Positions 1 to 8,083 of a stretch of DNA of 64,000 nt are shown piece by piece (the stretch's first letter is position 1; each line of letters begins with the position of its first letter). The notes below the pieces were generated by a model. The model saw nothing but the letters and a program-made list of their open reading frames with translations, was not told where the DNA came from and made no database searches. The stretch comes from Halorubrum sp. BOL3-1 (GTDB lineage Archaea; Halobacteriota; Halobacteria; Halobacteriales; Haloferacaceae), in the NCBI RefSeq assembly GCF_004114375.1, contig NZ_CP034692.1, positions 1,674,001 through 1,738,000 of the forward strand, in the 5' to 3' direction. The position numbers were made by a program, and so were the translations under genes.

Positions 1-504
1 GCCGACCGTGGGGACGCCGATACAGTTGCCGTAGTGGGAGATACCCTCGACGACGCCCTCGAAGAGGTACCGCGAGCGCTCGCGGTCGAAGCCGCCGAAG
101 TACAGCGAGTCGAGGAGACCGATCGGGTACGCACCCATGCTCATCGTGTCGCGGACGATGCCACCGACACCCGTCGCGGCGCCGTCGAACGGGTCGACAA
201 AGGAGGGGTGGTTGTGGCTCTCGACGCCGAAGGTGACGTAGGTGTCGCCGTAGTCGTCGGGGTCGCGCTCGGCCGCGGGCGCGTCCGCGGCGTCGGGGTC
301 GGGGAGCGCGAGGACCGCCGCGTCGTCGCCAGGACCGACGACGACCTGGTCGCCCTCGCTGTCGAACGCCGACAGCAGGGGCCGCGAGGAGCGGTACGCG
401 CAGTGTTCGCTCCAGAGGTTCTCGAACAGCGCGGCCTCGGCCGGCGTCGGCTCCCGACCGAGCTCCGCGACGACGAGCTCGTGGTCCGGGTCGGACAGAC
501 TCAT
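1..504 (-). CDS. purL: Phosphoribosylformylglycinamidine synthase subunit PurL (N-terminal part, cut by window edge)
   Basis: Only the first 168 codons are in the window; the rest lies to the left. PurL converts FGAR to FGAM with ATP and glutamine-derived ammonia in purine synthesis. The ATG is at 502-504. Seen: the PurL block [10 protein letters not shown] at residues 31-40, the ATP-site segment [12 protein letters not shown], and [18 protein letters not shown] with the following glycine-rich GVGGIVRD, in the expected order for the small/large PurL type. The gene is transcribed away from repeat element A. The identification is firm; the full length cannot be checked here. Confidence 0.95.
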   Translation of the reverse strand, partial: MSLSDPDHELVVAELGREPTPAEAALFENLWSEHCAYRSSRPLLSAFDSEGDQVVVGPGDDAAVLALPDPDAADAPAAERDPDDYGDTYVTFGVESHNHPSFVDPFDGAATGVGGIVRDTMSMGAYPIGLLDSLYFGGFDRERSRYLFEGVVEGISHYGNCIGVPTVG

Positions 505-600
505 TCACTTACGTGGTCACCGAGCCGGTCCTAATGCTTTTCTATACGCATGTTCGTGGTGATCAAGCCGACCACGACGCCGCACAGATTGCGGCGCTAT

Positions 601-906
601 GCGGTGGCGCGCGCCTGCGAGCGCCCATCGGGTGCGAAGAGCGCGTGCGAGGGACGCGGTGAGCGCTCGGAGAGCGCGAACCGCGAGGCTGGGGAGGCGT
701 GAGGCTGTGCGGTGCGGCTGCGGTGCGGGGCGGGACTCGAAGGGGCAGCCGCGAGGCGGGCAGAGGCGACGCGAGCACCGCAGGGAGTGAACGAAGTGAA
801 CGACCGAGGAGCGCGGCGAGCGTCTGCCCGCCTCGCGGCTGGGGCTTCGGTGGTCGTGTCCTCGGCAGCAACTACGTCGTAGCGAGCGGCTGGGGCTTCG
901 GTGGTC
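601..906 (+). repeat. Dispersed structured element, copy A (candidate ncRNA/MITE-like repeat)
   Basis: Fills the 428-nt gap between purL and the next gene. Parts in order: head GCGGTGGCGC at 601; hairpin 1 GCGCCC/GGGTGC (621-635); GCGAGGGA; hairpin 2 CGCGGT/ACCGCG (655-685); conserved block AGGCTGGGGAGGCGTGAGG (686-704); a GGGACTCGAAGGGGCAG-like block; an 18-bp perfect long stem with arms at 747-764 and 823-840; then the tail GGCTGGGGCTTCGGTGGTC, present twice (837-855 and 888-906). Related copies lie at 13344, 22437, 41434 and 60254. The reading frames inside are incidental. There is no clear TATA close to the head in this copy; the nearest AT-rich patch is about 535-545. Confidence 0.8.
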
Positions 907-932
907 TTCACCGCGAACTCGCTGACAGCTAT

Positions 933-1310
933 TTATACCACGACGAGCGACGCGCCGTAGATCGCCGCCGCGCCGACCACGCCGATGCCCACGGCCTTGG
1001 CGTTGAGCTTGACCGCCTTCTTGCGGTCGGCGGCGAGCGCTTCCGCGTTCTGGATCTCGCTCGTGCCCTCACCGACATCGAAGACGCCCATGCCGGCGAA
1101 GCCGATACAGAAGCGCTCGCGGTACTGTAACCCGCCCATCGCGGCCCCGTACAGGGGGAACACCGAGAGGACGAGCGACCACCGCGGCCACGCGAGCGCG
1201 ACGACCGCCGCGACGGAGACCGCGGCGAGCGCGAGCGACCCGACGCCGAGGAGGAGCCGCCGCCGCTGTTGGGTCGGTCCGATGTTACAGACGCCCGGTT
1301 GGTACTCCAT
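933..1310 (-). CDS. Hypothetical small membrane protein (125 aa)
   Basis: Function unknown. The chosen ATG (1308-1310) gives MEYQPGVCNIGP; an ATG 12 codons upstream is possible, but that extension is low-complexity. Two adjacent hydrophobic stretches (about residues 18-40 and 44-65) and a C-terminal one (about 105-124) indicate an integral membrane protein with 2-3 helices. Two cysteines flank the membrane part (GVCNIGP near the N-terminus and ERFCIGFAGMG in the middle). It faces copy A at its 3' end and is divergent from the histidine kinase gene, so the two may share an upstream region of about 110 nt. Confidence 0.7.
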   Translation of the reverse strand: MEYQPGVCNIGPTQQRRRLLLGVGSLALAAVSVAAVVALAWPRWSLVLSVFPLYGAAMGGLQYRERFCIGFAGMGVFDVGEGTSEIQNAEALAADRKKAVKLNAKAVGIGVVGAAAIYGASLVVV

Positions 1311-1422
1311 GTCATCGACACGGGCGCCAGCGGCAAAAGTACGCACGGATCGCGGCGGACGATCGGGGGCCCGTGACGACCCTTTTATTACGATATGCGA
1401 ATACGTTGACGCGAGGCGACAG

Positions 1423-2484
1423 ATGACAGGGACCGACCGCCGAGACGAGGAACTGCGGCGGTACGAGGCGATCCTCGACTCGATCGACGACGCCGTCTAC
1501 GCCGTCCGTCCGGACGGCACCATCGCGTACGTCAACGACCGGTACGCCGAGATGAAGGGGGCGAGCCGTGAGGAGCTGCTCGGAACGCGGCTGTACGACT
1601 GGGTGACCGACGAGGCCGCAGAGAAGACCCGCCAGGTCAGACAGGAGATGGCGGCCGGAGAGCGGGACGACGGAGTCGTCGAGTACGAGTTCCTCACCGC
1701 GGACGGCGAGCGGTTCCCCGTGGAGATGCGGTTCAGTCTCGTCGGGAAGGCCGGCGACGAGACCGAGCCCGACGGGGAGCCGTTCGAGGAGTTCGACCGC
1801 GTGGGCGTCATCCGCGACGTCAGCGAGCGGAAGCGGCGCGAGGAGGCGCTCAGAGAGAAGAACGAGCGGTTAGCGGAGTTCGCGAGCATCGTTTCGCACG
1901 ACCTCCGAAACCCACTCAACGTCGCGGAAGGGCGGCTCGGTCTCGCCCGCGAGGAGTGCGACTCCGAACACCTCGATCACGTCGAACGGGCCCACGAGCG
2001 TATGAACTCCCTCATCGAGGACCTCCTGACCGTCGCCCACGACGGCGAGGCCGTCGACGAGACGGAGCGCGTCCCGCTCCGCAAGTTCGTCGAGGAGTGC
2101 TGGGAGGGCGTCGAGACCGCCGACGCGACGCTACGCATCGAGACCGACCGCGAGATTCGGGCCGACCGGAGCCGACTCAGGCAGGTGTTCGAGAACCTCG
2201 CGCGGAATGCGGTCGAGCACGCCGGGGCGAACGTGACGGTGACGGTCGGCGGCCTCGACGGCGGCTTCTACGTCGCAGACGACGGCCCGGGGATCCCGGC
2301 GGCGGACCGCGAGCGGGTGTTCGAACCGGGGTACACGACGAGCGACGACGGGACCGCTTTCGGCCTAGACATCGTCGCGTCCGTCGCGGAAGCCCACGGC
2401 TGGGACGTGCGCGTTACCGACGCCGACGACGGCGTTGACGGCGGCAGCCGGTTCGAGTTCACCGGCGTCGACGTGCTCGACTGA
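1423..2484 (+). CDS. Soluble PAS-domain sensor histidine kinase
   Basis: A 353-aa cytoplasmic kinase that autophosphorylates on histidine; haloarchaeal members often lack a fixed partner gene. Seen: PAS domain (about residues 15-75, with DAVYAVRPDGTIAYVNDRYAE) and PAC region to about 135; HisKA with FASIVSHDLRNPLN, phospho-acceptor His159; HATPase with N-box FENLARNAVEHAG, G1 DDGPGIP, and a GTAFGLDIV G2-like segment. No transmembrane segment. The ATG at 1423 follows a TATA-like CTTTTATTA at about 1382-1390, as expected for a leaderless mRNA; longer upstream readings extend into the neighbouring gene. No response regulator is adjacent. Confidence 0.9.
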   Translation: MTGTDRRDEELRRYEAILDSIDDAVYAVRPDGTIAYVNDRYAEMKGASREELLGTRLYDWVTDEAAEKTRQVRQEMAAGERDDGVVEYEFLTADGERFPVEMRFSLVGKAGDETEPDGEPFEEFDRVGVIRDVSERKRREEALREKNERLAEFASIVSHDLRNPLNVAEGRLGLAREECDSEHLDHVERAHERMNSLIEDLLTVAHDGEAVDETERVPLRKFVEECWEGVETADATLRIETDREIRADRSRLRQVFENLARNAVEHAGANVTVTVGGLDGGFYVADDGPGIPAADRERVFEPGYTTSDDGTAFGLDIVASVAEAHGWDVRVTDADDGVDGGSRFEFTGVDVLD

Positions 2485-2550
2485 TCGGTCCCCGCCTCTC
2501 TCGCCTTCCGCTGAGGCAACCCTCAAATGGGCGGCCGACGACGGGACGGT

Positions 2551-3600
2551 GTGAAACGGATCCAGCTCGGGAACACCGTCTTCGAGGGGGAAAACGACGC
2601 CTACCTGCTCGACGGCGAGACGACCGCGCTCGTCGACACCGGCGTTGCGCTCCCCGAGGTACGCGCGGAGTTAGTCGACGGTCTCGACGGGTACGGACTC
2701 GCCTTCGCGGACGTCGACGCGGTCGTTCTCACGCATTGGCACCCGGACCACGCCGGCCTCGCGGGCGAGATCCAGGCCGCGGGCGGCGCCGACGTGTACG
2801 TCCACGAGTCGGACGCCGAGCTGGTCGACGGGAGCGAGACGCCGTTTTTTGCCGACCGCGACCTCCAGCGCGAGACGTTCGAGCGGTGGGGGATGCCCGA
2901 CGCCGACCGCGAGCGCCTGACGGCGTTCTTCGACGCGGTCAGCGCGGACCTCTCGGGCCGCCCCGCCGACGTGACGACGTTCGTCGACGGCGAGCGGATC
3001 GAGACCGGCGGCGTCGACCTCGAAGCCCTCCACCTGCCCGGCCACACGGCGGGACTCTCCGGGTTCGCGTTCGACCCGCGAACGGTCCCCGACCACGACC
3101 CGGTCGCCGGTGCGGACGCGACCGAGGAGGCGTTCACGGGCGACGCGCTGCTCCCGAAGTACACCCCTAACGTCGGGGGCGCGGACGTGCGCGTCGAGGG
3201 GGCGCTCGCGGCCTACGCCGAGAGCCTCGCGCGGATCGTCGCGCGCGACTTCGACGCCGCCCACCCCGGCCACCGCCAGCGGATCGACGACCCGGCCCGG
3301 CGCGCCGCGACGATCCTCGACCACCACCGCCACCGGACCCGCCGAGTGGTCGGCGTCCTCGACGAGTCGGGACCGGCGACCGCGTGGGAGGTCTCGGCCG
3401 AACTGTTCGGCTCGCTGGAGGGGATCCACGTCCTCCACGGGCCGGGCGAGGCGTTCTCGCACCTCGATCACCTCGCGGCGGCCGGCGTCGTTGAGCGCGA
3501 CGGGGCCGCGTACCGCCTCGTCGACCCCGACCCCGACGTCGACGCGCTGTTCCCGACCACGCCGCTCGACGGCCTCGTCGACGGGAGCGGGGACGCGTAG
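2551..3600 (+). CDS. Metallo-beta-lactamase-fold hydrolase (glyoxalase II-like) with C-terminal winged-helix-like region
   Basis: About 349 aa. The zinc-binding signature LTHWHPDHAGL gives HxHxDH; further ligands are the histidine of LHLPGHTAGLSGF, the aspartate of FTGDALL, and the histidine of AHPGHRQ. This is the full MBL ligand set, so it is probably a Zn hydrolase; the substrate is unknown. The C-terminal 90 residues (DESGPATAWEVSAELFG...) look like the winged-helix tail seen in LACTB2-like proteins. I chose GTG at 2551 (MKRIQLGN) because family members begin there; an in-frame ATG at 2527 adds eight residues. It lies 66 nt downstream of the kinase and may be co-transcribed. Confidence 0.88.
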   Translation: MKRIQLGNTVFEGENDAYLLDGETTALVDTGVALPEVRAELVDGLDGYGLAFADVDAVVLTHWHPDHAGLAGEIQAAGGADVYVHESDAELVDGSETPFFADRDLQRETFERWGMPDADRERLTAFFDAVSADLSGRPADVTTFVDGERIETGGVDLEALHLPGHTAGLSGFAFDPRTVPDHDPVAGADATEEAFTGDALLPKYTPNVGGADVRVEGALAAYAESLARIVARDFDAAHPGHRQRIDDPARRAATILDHHRHRTRRVVGVLDESGPATAWEVSAELFGSLEGIHVLHGPGEAFSHLDHLAAAGVVERDGAAYRLVDPDPDVDALFPTTPLDGLVDGSGDA

Positions 3601-3715
3601 TCGGAGAGCGTGGTCGGGGGGGAGGAAGAGGGAGAGTTCGCCGCGGATCGCCCGCGGGACCGGTCCGCTCGCGGTTGGCGAAAGGTATTCCTGCCGGCCG
3701 TCGTATTCGGGGGAC

Positions 3716-4666
3716 GTGAAGCGGGACGCCCTCGCCGCGGTCGTCGTCGCCCTCCTCGCCGTCGTCGCGCTCGGTGTCGCGGCCGCGACGCTGGACACCG
3801 CCGTCGACACCGGTAGCGGCGGGTTCGGCGGGAGCGGCGGAGAGGCGCCGAGCACCGGATCTGGAGGCGAGGACCCGAGCGTCCTCACCTCGTCTGGCGG
3901 GCCGAGCGGGTCCGGCGCCACCGGGGTCTGTCTCCCGTCGCTCAGGGAGCCGCCGGCCGCGGCCGCGCTCCTCGTCGGTTTGACGCTGATCGCCTGGCTG
4001 ACCTACCGGGACACCGCGTCGACGTTCGCAAGCGCCGCCGTCGCCGGCGTGATCGGCGCCCCGATCGCGGTCCTCCTCTGGCTCCTGTCGGCGTGCGGAT
4101 CGGTCGGACAGAACGTCTCGGTGTCGCTCGGCTCCGGCGGTAACGGGACCGGGTTGTTCCCCGAGGGCGCCGTCGGCGGCAGCGGGCTCGGCGGCAGCGG
4201 CGAGGGGGCGGCGTCGACGCCTGAGGTCCTGTTCGCGCTGGTCGTCGCCGCCGCGGTCATCGCAAGCGTCGCCGTCCTCCTCCTCGCCGGCGGCGACGAC
4301 GAGGGGGCAGACGGGGGGACCCCGGACCCCGATCGGCCGGACGAGAATCCGCCGGATCTCGACGCGATCGGCCGAGCGGCCGGCGAGGCCGCAGACCGGA
4401 TCGAGTCGTCGGGCGCGGACAACGAGGTGTACCGGGCGTGGCGCGATATGACCGACGTCCTCGACATCGACCGCCCGGCCTCCTCGACGCCCGCCGAGTT
4501 CGCGACCGCGGCGGTCGACGCCGGCGTCGACGAGGATCCGGTGACCGAACTCACCGAGACCTTCGAGCGCGTGCGGTACGGCGGCGAGGACGCGACGGAC
4601 GGCCGCGAGCGTCGCGCCGTCGAGGCGCTGCGGCGGATCGAAGAGCGACACGGAGGCGACCCGTGA
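3716..4666 (+). CDS. DUF4129-type membrane protein, first gene of DUF58 cluster
   Basis: A 316-aa protein: N-terminal hydrophobic signal/anchor (residues 3-23), a Gly/Ser-rich linker, two membrane helices (about 80-125), another Gly-rich loop, a further helix near residue 175-195, and a cytoplasmic C-terminal domain (EVYRAWRDMTDVLD ... RPASSTPAEFA) characteristic of DUF4129. The start is GTG at 3716, about 30 nt after AAAGGTATTC; upstream codons are poor. DUF4129 proteins elsewhere occur beside transglutaminase/DUF58/MoxR genes with an envelope or protein-assembly role. It begins a cluster of four same-strand genes ending at 7236. Confidence 0.8.
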   Translation: MKRDALAAVVVALLAVVALGVAAATLDTAVDTGSGGFGGSGGEAPSTGSGGEDPSVLTSSGGPSGSGATGVCLPSLREPPAAAALLVGLTLIAWLTYRDTASTFASAAVAGVIGAPIAVLLWLLSACGSVGQNVSVSLGSGGNGTGLFPEGAVGGSGLGGSGEGAASTPEVLFALVVAAAVIASVAVLLLAGGDDEGADGGTPDPDRPDENPPDLDAIGRAAGEAADRIESSGADNEVYRAWRDMTDVLDIDRPASSTPAEFATAAVDAGVDEDPVTELTETFERVRYGGEDATDGRERRAVEALRRIEERHGGDP

Positions 4667-4694
4667 ACGGCGACTTCTTCGGGGGTTGCCGGTA

Positions 4695-5249
4695 GTGCGC
4701 CCCCTGATCGTCGCGGGGGTGGCCGCAGTCGCCGTCGGCCTCCTGGCGGCGCTCGACCGCGGCGTGGCGGCGGCCATCTCCCCCGCGTCGACCGTCGTCA
4801 CGCTGATCGGCGTCCTCGGCGTGGTTCAGGGGGTTCGGTACGCGAACGCGCGTCGAGATCGACGCCGACTGCCGACGGATCCCGGGGAGCCGGAGCGCCG
4901 CGCGCCGGCGGCGGTGCCCGGCGCGGACCTCGACGAGCAGATCGCTCGGGCCGCCACCCCGGCACCGGGCGGCTACCGGGACCGTCGTGACCTCCGCGAC
5001 CGGGTCCGAGGGGTGGCGATCGACGCCGTCGCCCGCGACCGCAACTGCTCGCGAGAGGCGGCCGAGACCGCTGTCGACGACGGGACGTGGACGGACGACG
5101 ACGTCGCCGCCGCGTTCCTCGACACGCGGACCGCGTACCCGCTCCGCGTCCGGCTGTCAGCCACGGTTCGGGGACGGTCGCGCTACTGGTACGGGCTGCG
5201 GGCGGCGATCGACGAGATCGACCGGATCGAGTCCGGAGGTGGAGCGTGA
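4695..5249 (+). CDS. Haloarchaeal membrane protein of DUF58 cluster (DUF7269-like)
   Basis: 184 aa. Two N-terminal membrane helices (about residues 2-20 and 30-48), then a charged cytoplasmic domain with an HTH-like stretch (NCSREAAETAVDDGTWTDDD). I chose GTG at 4695; a TTG at 4686 is possible. The last codon overlaps the DUF58 start by 4 nt (GTGA at 5246-5249), so translation is probably coupled. Specific function unknown. Its conserved place between DUF4129 and DUF58 genes in haloarchaea (recalled, not searched) suggests a subunit or helper of the same membrane complex. Confidence 0.75.
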   Translation: MRPLIVAGVAAVAVGLLAALDRGVAAAISPASTVVTLIGVLGVVQGVRYANARRDRRRLPTDPGEPERRAPAAVPGADLDEQIARAATPAPGGYRDRRDLRDRVRGVAIDAVARDRNCSREAAETAVDDGTWTDDDVAAAFLDTRTAYPLRVRLSATVRGRSRYWYGLRAAIDEIDRIESGGGA

Positions 5250-6652
5250 GCGACCCGCGAGCCGGCGTCGCGTCCGATCCGACCGACTCGACCAGGTCGA
5301 CTGATTCGTCCGACTCGACCGATGCGGCCGGGTCGACTGACTCGACCGATTCGACCGATCCAGCTACTTCGACCGACCGGGAGCGCCGACGGGTGATCGA
5401 GACGGATCGGTGGCTGGGGGTCGCGGGGGCCGCGCTGGCGCTCGTCGGGCTCGGTGTGCTCGTTCGGCAGTCGTCGCTGGTGCTTGCGGGCGCCGTCGGC
5501 GTCGGATACGCCGTGTACGCCCGAGCCGGCGACGCACCGACGCCGACGCTGGCGGTGGCGCGGTCGGTGAGCGACGGGACGCCGGCGCCCGGCGACGAGG
5601 TGCGCGTGACCGTTCGCGCGGAGAACGTCGGAGAATCGATCCTCCCGGACCTCCGGCTCGTCGACGGCGTCCCCCAGGGGCTGGCGGTCGTCGACGGGCC
5701 GGCCCGGATCGCGACCGGGCTGCAGCCGGGGGCGGCGGTCGAGTTCGCGTACACCGTCCGGGCGGCGCGCGGCGACCACGATTGGGAGCCGCTGACCGCG
5801 GTCACGCGCGACGCGGCGGGTGCCCGAGAGCGCACGACGGCCCTCGACGCGACGACCGCGATCGCCTGTACGCCGGAGCTGTCCGCCGGCGGGGACCTCC
5901 CCCTGCGGGGGCTGACGACCGTCCACCACGGGCGGGTGCCGACCGACGTGGGCGGGGCCGGCGTCGAGTTCCACGCGACTCGGGAGTACCGTCGGGGTGA
6001 CCCGCTCAAGCGGGTCGACTGGAACCGGCGGGCGCGGACGGGAGAGCTGTCGACCGTCGAGCTGCGCGAGGAGCGCTCCGCGACGGTCGTCCTGTTGGTC
6101 GACACCCGCGATCCGGCGTACGTCGCCTCCGATCCCGACGGCGAGACGGCGGTCGAGGCGAGCGTCGGGGCCGCCGGCCAGGCGTTCTCCGCGCTCCTCG
6201 ACGGCGGCGACCGAGTGGGGGTCGCGGCGCTGTCGCCGCTGGACTGCTGGCTTCCACCCGGCAGCGGGACCGCCCACGCGGCTCGCGGACGGGAGACGCT
6301 GGCCACCGACCCGGCGCTGGCGCCGACGCCGAGCGGGGAGCGGTTCTACCGGTCGCTGTGGCTCCGGCGGTTCCGGCGGCGGCTCCCGGCCGACGCGCAG
6401 GTGCTGTTTTTCACGCCGCTCGCGGACGACACCGCGGCGTCGCTCGCGCGTCGGATCGACGCGCACGGCCACCTCGTGACGGTCCTCTCGCCGGACCCCA
6501 CGGCGGCCGGGACGGCGGGCGAGCGACTGACTACCTTCGAGCGCCGGCAGCGGCTGCGGACGCTCCGGTCGGCGGGGATCCGAGCGCTGGAGTGGCGAGA
6601 CGACTCCTTCCCGGTCGCGGTCGCGGCCGCGACGAGGCGGTGGTCGCGATGA
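5246..6652 (+). CDS. DUF58 domain protein (vWA-like, MoxR-associated family)
   Basis: 468 aa. A Ser/Thr/Asp repeat tract at residues 12-46, two membrane helices (about 55-90), a beta-rich conserved-repeat domain (GDEVRVTVRAENVGES...), then the DUF58 signature REYRRGDPLKRVDWNRRAR (about 249-267) and a vWA-like fold with VVLLVDTRDPAY. DUF58 proteins are usually partnered with a MoxR AAA+ ATPase; none lies in the window next to this cluster. The start is GTG at 5246, overlapping the previous stop. The last 4 nt overlap the next ATG (ATGA at 6649-6652). Family assignment is firm; the process served is inferred to be envelope-related. Confidence 0.88.
   Translation: MSDPRAGVASDPTDSTRSTDSSDSTDAAGSTDSTDSTDPATSTDRERRRVIETDRWLGVAGAALALVGLGVLVRQSSLVLAGAVGVGYAVYARAGDAPTPTLAVARSVSDGTPAPGDEVRVTVRAENVGESILPDLRLVDGVPQGLAVVDGPARIATGLQPGAAVEFAYTVRAARGDHDWEPLTAVTRDAAGARERTTALDATTAIACTPELSAGGDLPLRGLTTVHHGRVPTDVGGAGVEFHATREYRRGDPLKRVDWNRRARTGELSTVELREERSATVVLLVDTRDPAYVASDPDGETAVEASVGAAGQAFSALLDGGDRVGVAALSPLDCWLPPGSGTAHAARGRETLATDPALAPTPSGERFYRSLWLRRFRRRLPADAQVLFFTPLADDTAASLARRIDAHGHLVTVLSPDPTAAGTAGERLTTFERRQRLRTLRSAGIRALEWRDDSFPVAVAAATRRWSR
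5281..5382 (+). repeat. Ser/Thr/Asp codon repeat inside DUF58 gene
   Basis: A degenerate run of about 9-nt units of the type TCGACYGAY/TCGTCCGAC encoding SDSTD-like residues just before the first membrane helix. It produces a flexible acidic linker that can vary in length in multiples of three codons. It is coding sequence, not an independent element. Confidence 0.6.
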
Positions 6653-7236
6653 GCGGCGAGAGTTCGACGGACGCGACGAGTGGCGACGGGTCGACGGGTG
6701 CGACGAGCGGCGACGGGTCGACGGGCGACCCGGCCGACGACTTCCACGAGACGGACGCGCGGCCGCCCACGGTCGCGGTAGTCGCGAGCCTCGCGGCCGC
6801 GGGGGTCGCGGCGACCGCCGGGGCGGTCGCGAGTCCGGTCGGCGGCGCGCTGTTCGGTGCCGCCGCGCTCGCGTTTCTCGGCGGCTCGCTCCGGGGATCG
6901 GCGCGGGTCCTAACGTGGGGCGTCGCCGTCGGAGTGGCCGGGGTCGCGGTCGCGGGGTACCGCGGCGCCCCCGCCGAGTCGCTGCTCGTCGCAGTCGTCG
7001 GACTGGCGGTCGCGTGGGACGTCGCGGACCACGGCGTCGGTCTCGGCGGGCAGGTCGGCCGCGGCGCGCGGGTCCGGCGGAACGTCGCGGTCCACGCGGG
7101 AACGAGCCTGCTCGTCGGATCGCTCGCGGCCGGTCTCGTCTACGGGGTTACCCTCGCGGTCGGCGGCGGGCAGCCGGTGGCCGCGCTCGCGCTGCTGCTC
7201 GCGGGCGGCATCGCGCTGACCTCGGCGCTACGGTGA
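6649..7236 (+). CDS. Multi-pass membrane protein, last gene of DUF58 cluster (DUF7519-like)
   Basis: 195 aa. It begins with a Ser/Thr/Gly/Asp-rich stretch containing a near-perfect duplication (GDGSTGATSGDGSTG), then about five or six hydrophobic helices rich in Ala/Gly/Val up to the C-terminus. The ATG at 6649 overlaps the DUF58 stop by 4 nt, giving four consecutive same-strand genes with two 4-nt overlaps and one 28-nt gap. No catalytic motif is visible. Function unknown; context points to a structural membrane partner of the DUF58 and DUF4129 proteins. Confidence 0.75.
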   Translation: MSGESSTDATSGDGSTGATSGDGSTGDPADDFHETDARPPTVAVVASLAAAGVAATAGAVASPVGGALFGAAALAFLGGSLRGSARVLTWGVAVGVAGVAVAGYRGAPAESLLVAVVGLAVAWDVADHGVGLGGQVGRGARVRRNVAVHAGTSLLVGSLAAGLVYGVTLAVGGGQPVAALALLLAGGIALTSALR

Positions 7237-7340
7237 CGACGCGGGTCGTGAGTCGAGCGGCGTCGGGCCGAGGGCGCGGCGTCAGACGGGCGATGTGGCG
7301 TCGGGCGGAGGATGCGGCGGCCGCGCGCCGGCGGAGCTAA

Positions 7341-7352
7341 ACCCTTATGAAC
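7341..7352 (+). promoter_or_regulatory. TATA-like promoter of the phosphoribosyltransferase gene
   Basis: AACCCTTATGAA lies 24-35 nt before the ATG at 7376, the spacing expected for a leaderless haloarchaeal transcript. No Shine-Dalgarno is present between it and the ATG. Confidence 0.5.
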
Positions 7353-7375
7353 GCGCGGCCGGCAGGTAGGCTCGT

Positions 7376-8071
7376 ATGAGTGACCTCCCGGACGACTTCG
7401 ACTGTACGCTCACCAACTGGGAGTACATTTACGGGCTCTGTCGCAACGTCTCCGACGCGGTGAAGCAGGCGGACTTCGAGCCGGACGTGGTCGTCGCCCT
7501 GGCGCGCGGCGGCTGGTTCGCGGGCCGATGCGTCTGCGACTTCCTCGGTCTCAACGACCTCACGAGCCTCAAGATGGAACACTACGTGGGGACCGCCGAG
7601 AAGAGCGGCGAGCCGCAGATCCGCTACCCGATGCCCGAGGGGAGCGTGGAGGACAAGAACGTCCTGATCATCGACGACATCGCAGACACCGGTGGCTCGA
7701 TCCGCCGCGCCGAGGAGTACGTCGAGGACCGCGACGCCGGCGAGGTCCGCACCGCGACGCTCCAACTGCTCGGCACCTCCGAGTTCCAGCCGGACTTCGT
7801 GGGTGAGCGGCTCGAACAGTGGACGTGGGTCGTCTACCCGTGGAACTTCCTCGAAGACATGGTCGACCTCACGGAGGGCGCGATGGAGCGCGCCGACGAG
7901 TCGGCGTTCTCGCGGGAGGAACTGCGTCACTACCTAGAGGAGTTCCACGGCATCGGCCGGATCGAGATGGAGGTCGCTCAGCCCGGCCGCCTCGACGAGG
8001 TCATCGAGGAGATGGTCCGGCGGGACGTGGCCGAACCCGTCGGCGGGGAGACCTGGGCGCTCGCGGAGTAG
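7376..8071 (+). CDS. Purine-type phosphoribosyltransferase (Gpt/XPRT-like)
   Basis: 231 aa. The PRPP-binding loop VLIIDDIADTGGSI (about residues 96-109) is a perfect type I phosphoribosyltransferase signature; upstream VVVALARGGWFAGR is the PPi loop. The family transfers ribose-5-phosphate from PRPP to xanthine, guanine or hypoxanthine for purine salvage. The C-terminal 80 residues (WTWVVYPWNFLEDMVDL...) match the longer archaeal version. It is followed 12 nt later by the HD hydrolase gene and near a nucleoside phosphorylase, so a nucleotide-salvage neighbourhood. The exact base preference cannot be read from the sequence. Confidence 0.88.
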   Translation: MSDLPDDFDCTLTNWEYIYGLCRNVSDAVKQADFEPDVVVALARGGWFAGRCVCDFLGLNDLTSLKMEHYVGTAEKSGEPQIRYPMPEGSVEDKNVLIIDDIADTGGSIRRAEEYVEDRDAGEVRTATLQLLGTSEFQPDFVGERLEQWTWVVYPWNFLEDMVDLTEGAMERADESAFSREELRHYLEEFHGIGRIEMEVAQPGRLDEVIEEMVRRDVAEPVGGETWALAE

Positions 8072-8083
8072 CCGGTCCGATCG

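Noticed and set aside
699-1130. Long frames through element copy A and neighbouring DNA on both strands
   Set aside because: They run across the structured repeat and antisense to the membrane protein gene, have no family similarity, and similar frames appear in every element copy for compositional reasons.
2671-3921. 416-residue antisense frame opposite the MBL hydrolase
   Set aside because: GC-rich haloarchaeal DNA gives long frames opposite real genes; the plus strand has a full zinc-hydrolase motif set.
3110-4666. 518-residue version of the DUF4129 protein
   Set aside because: The first 202 residues are an Arg/Ser/Thr-rich shadow of the MBL gene; the GTG at 3716 gives a proper hydrophobic signal.
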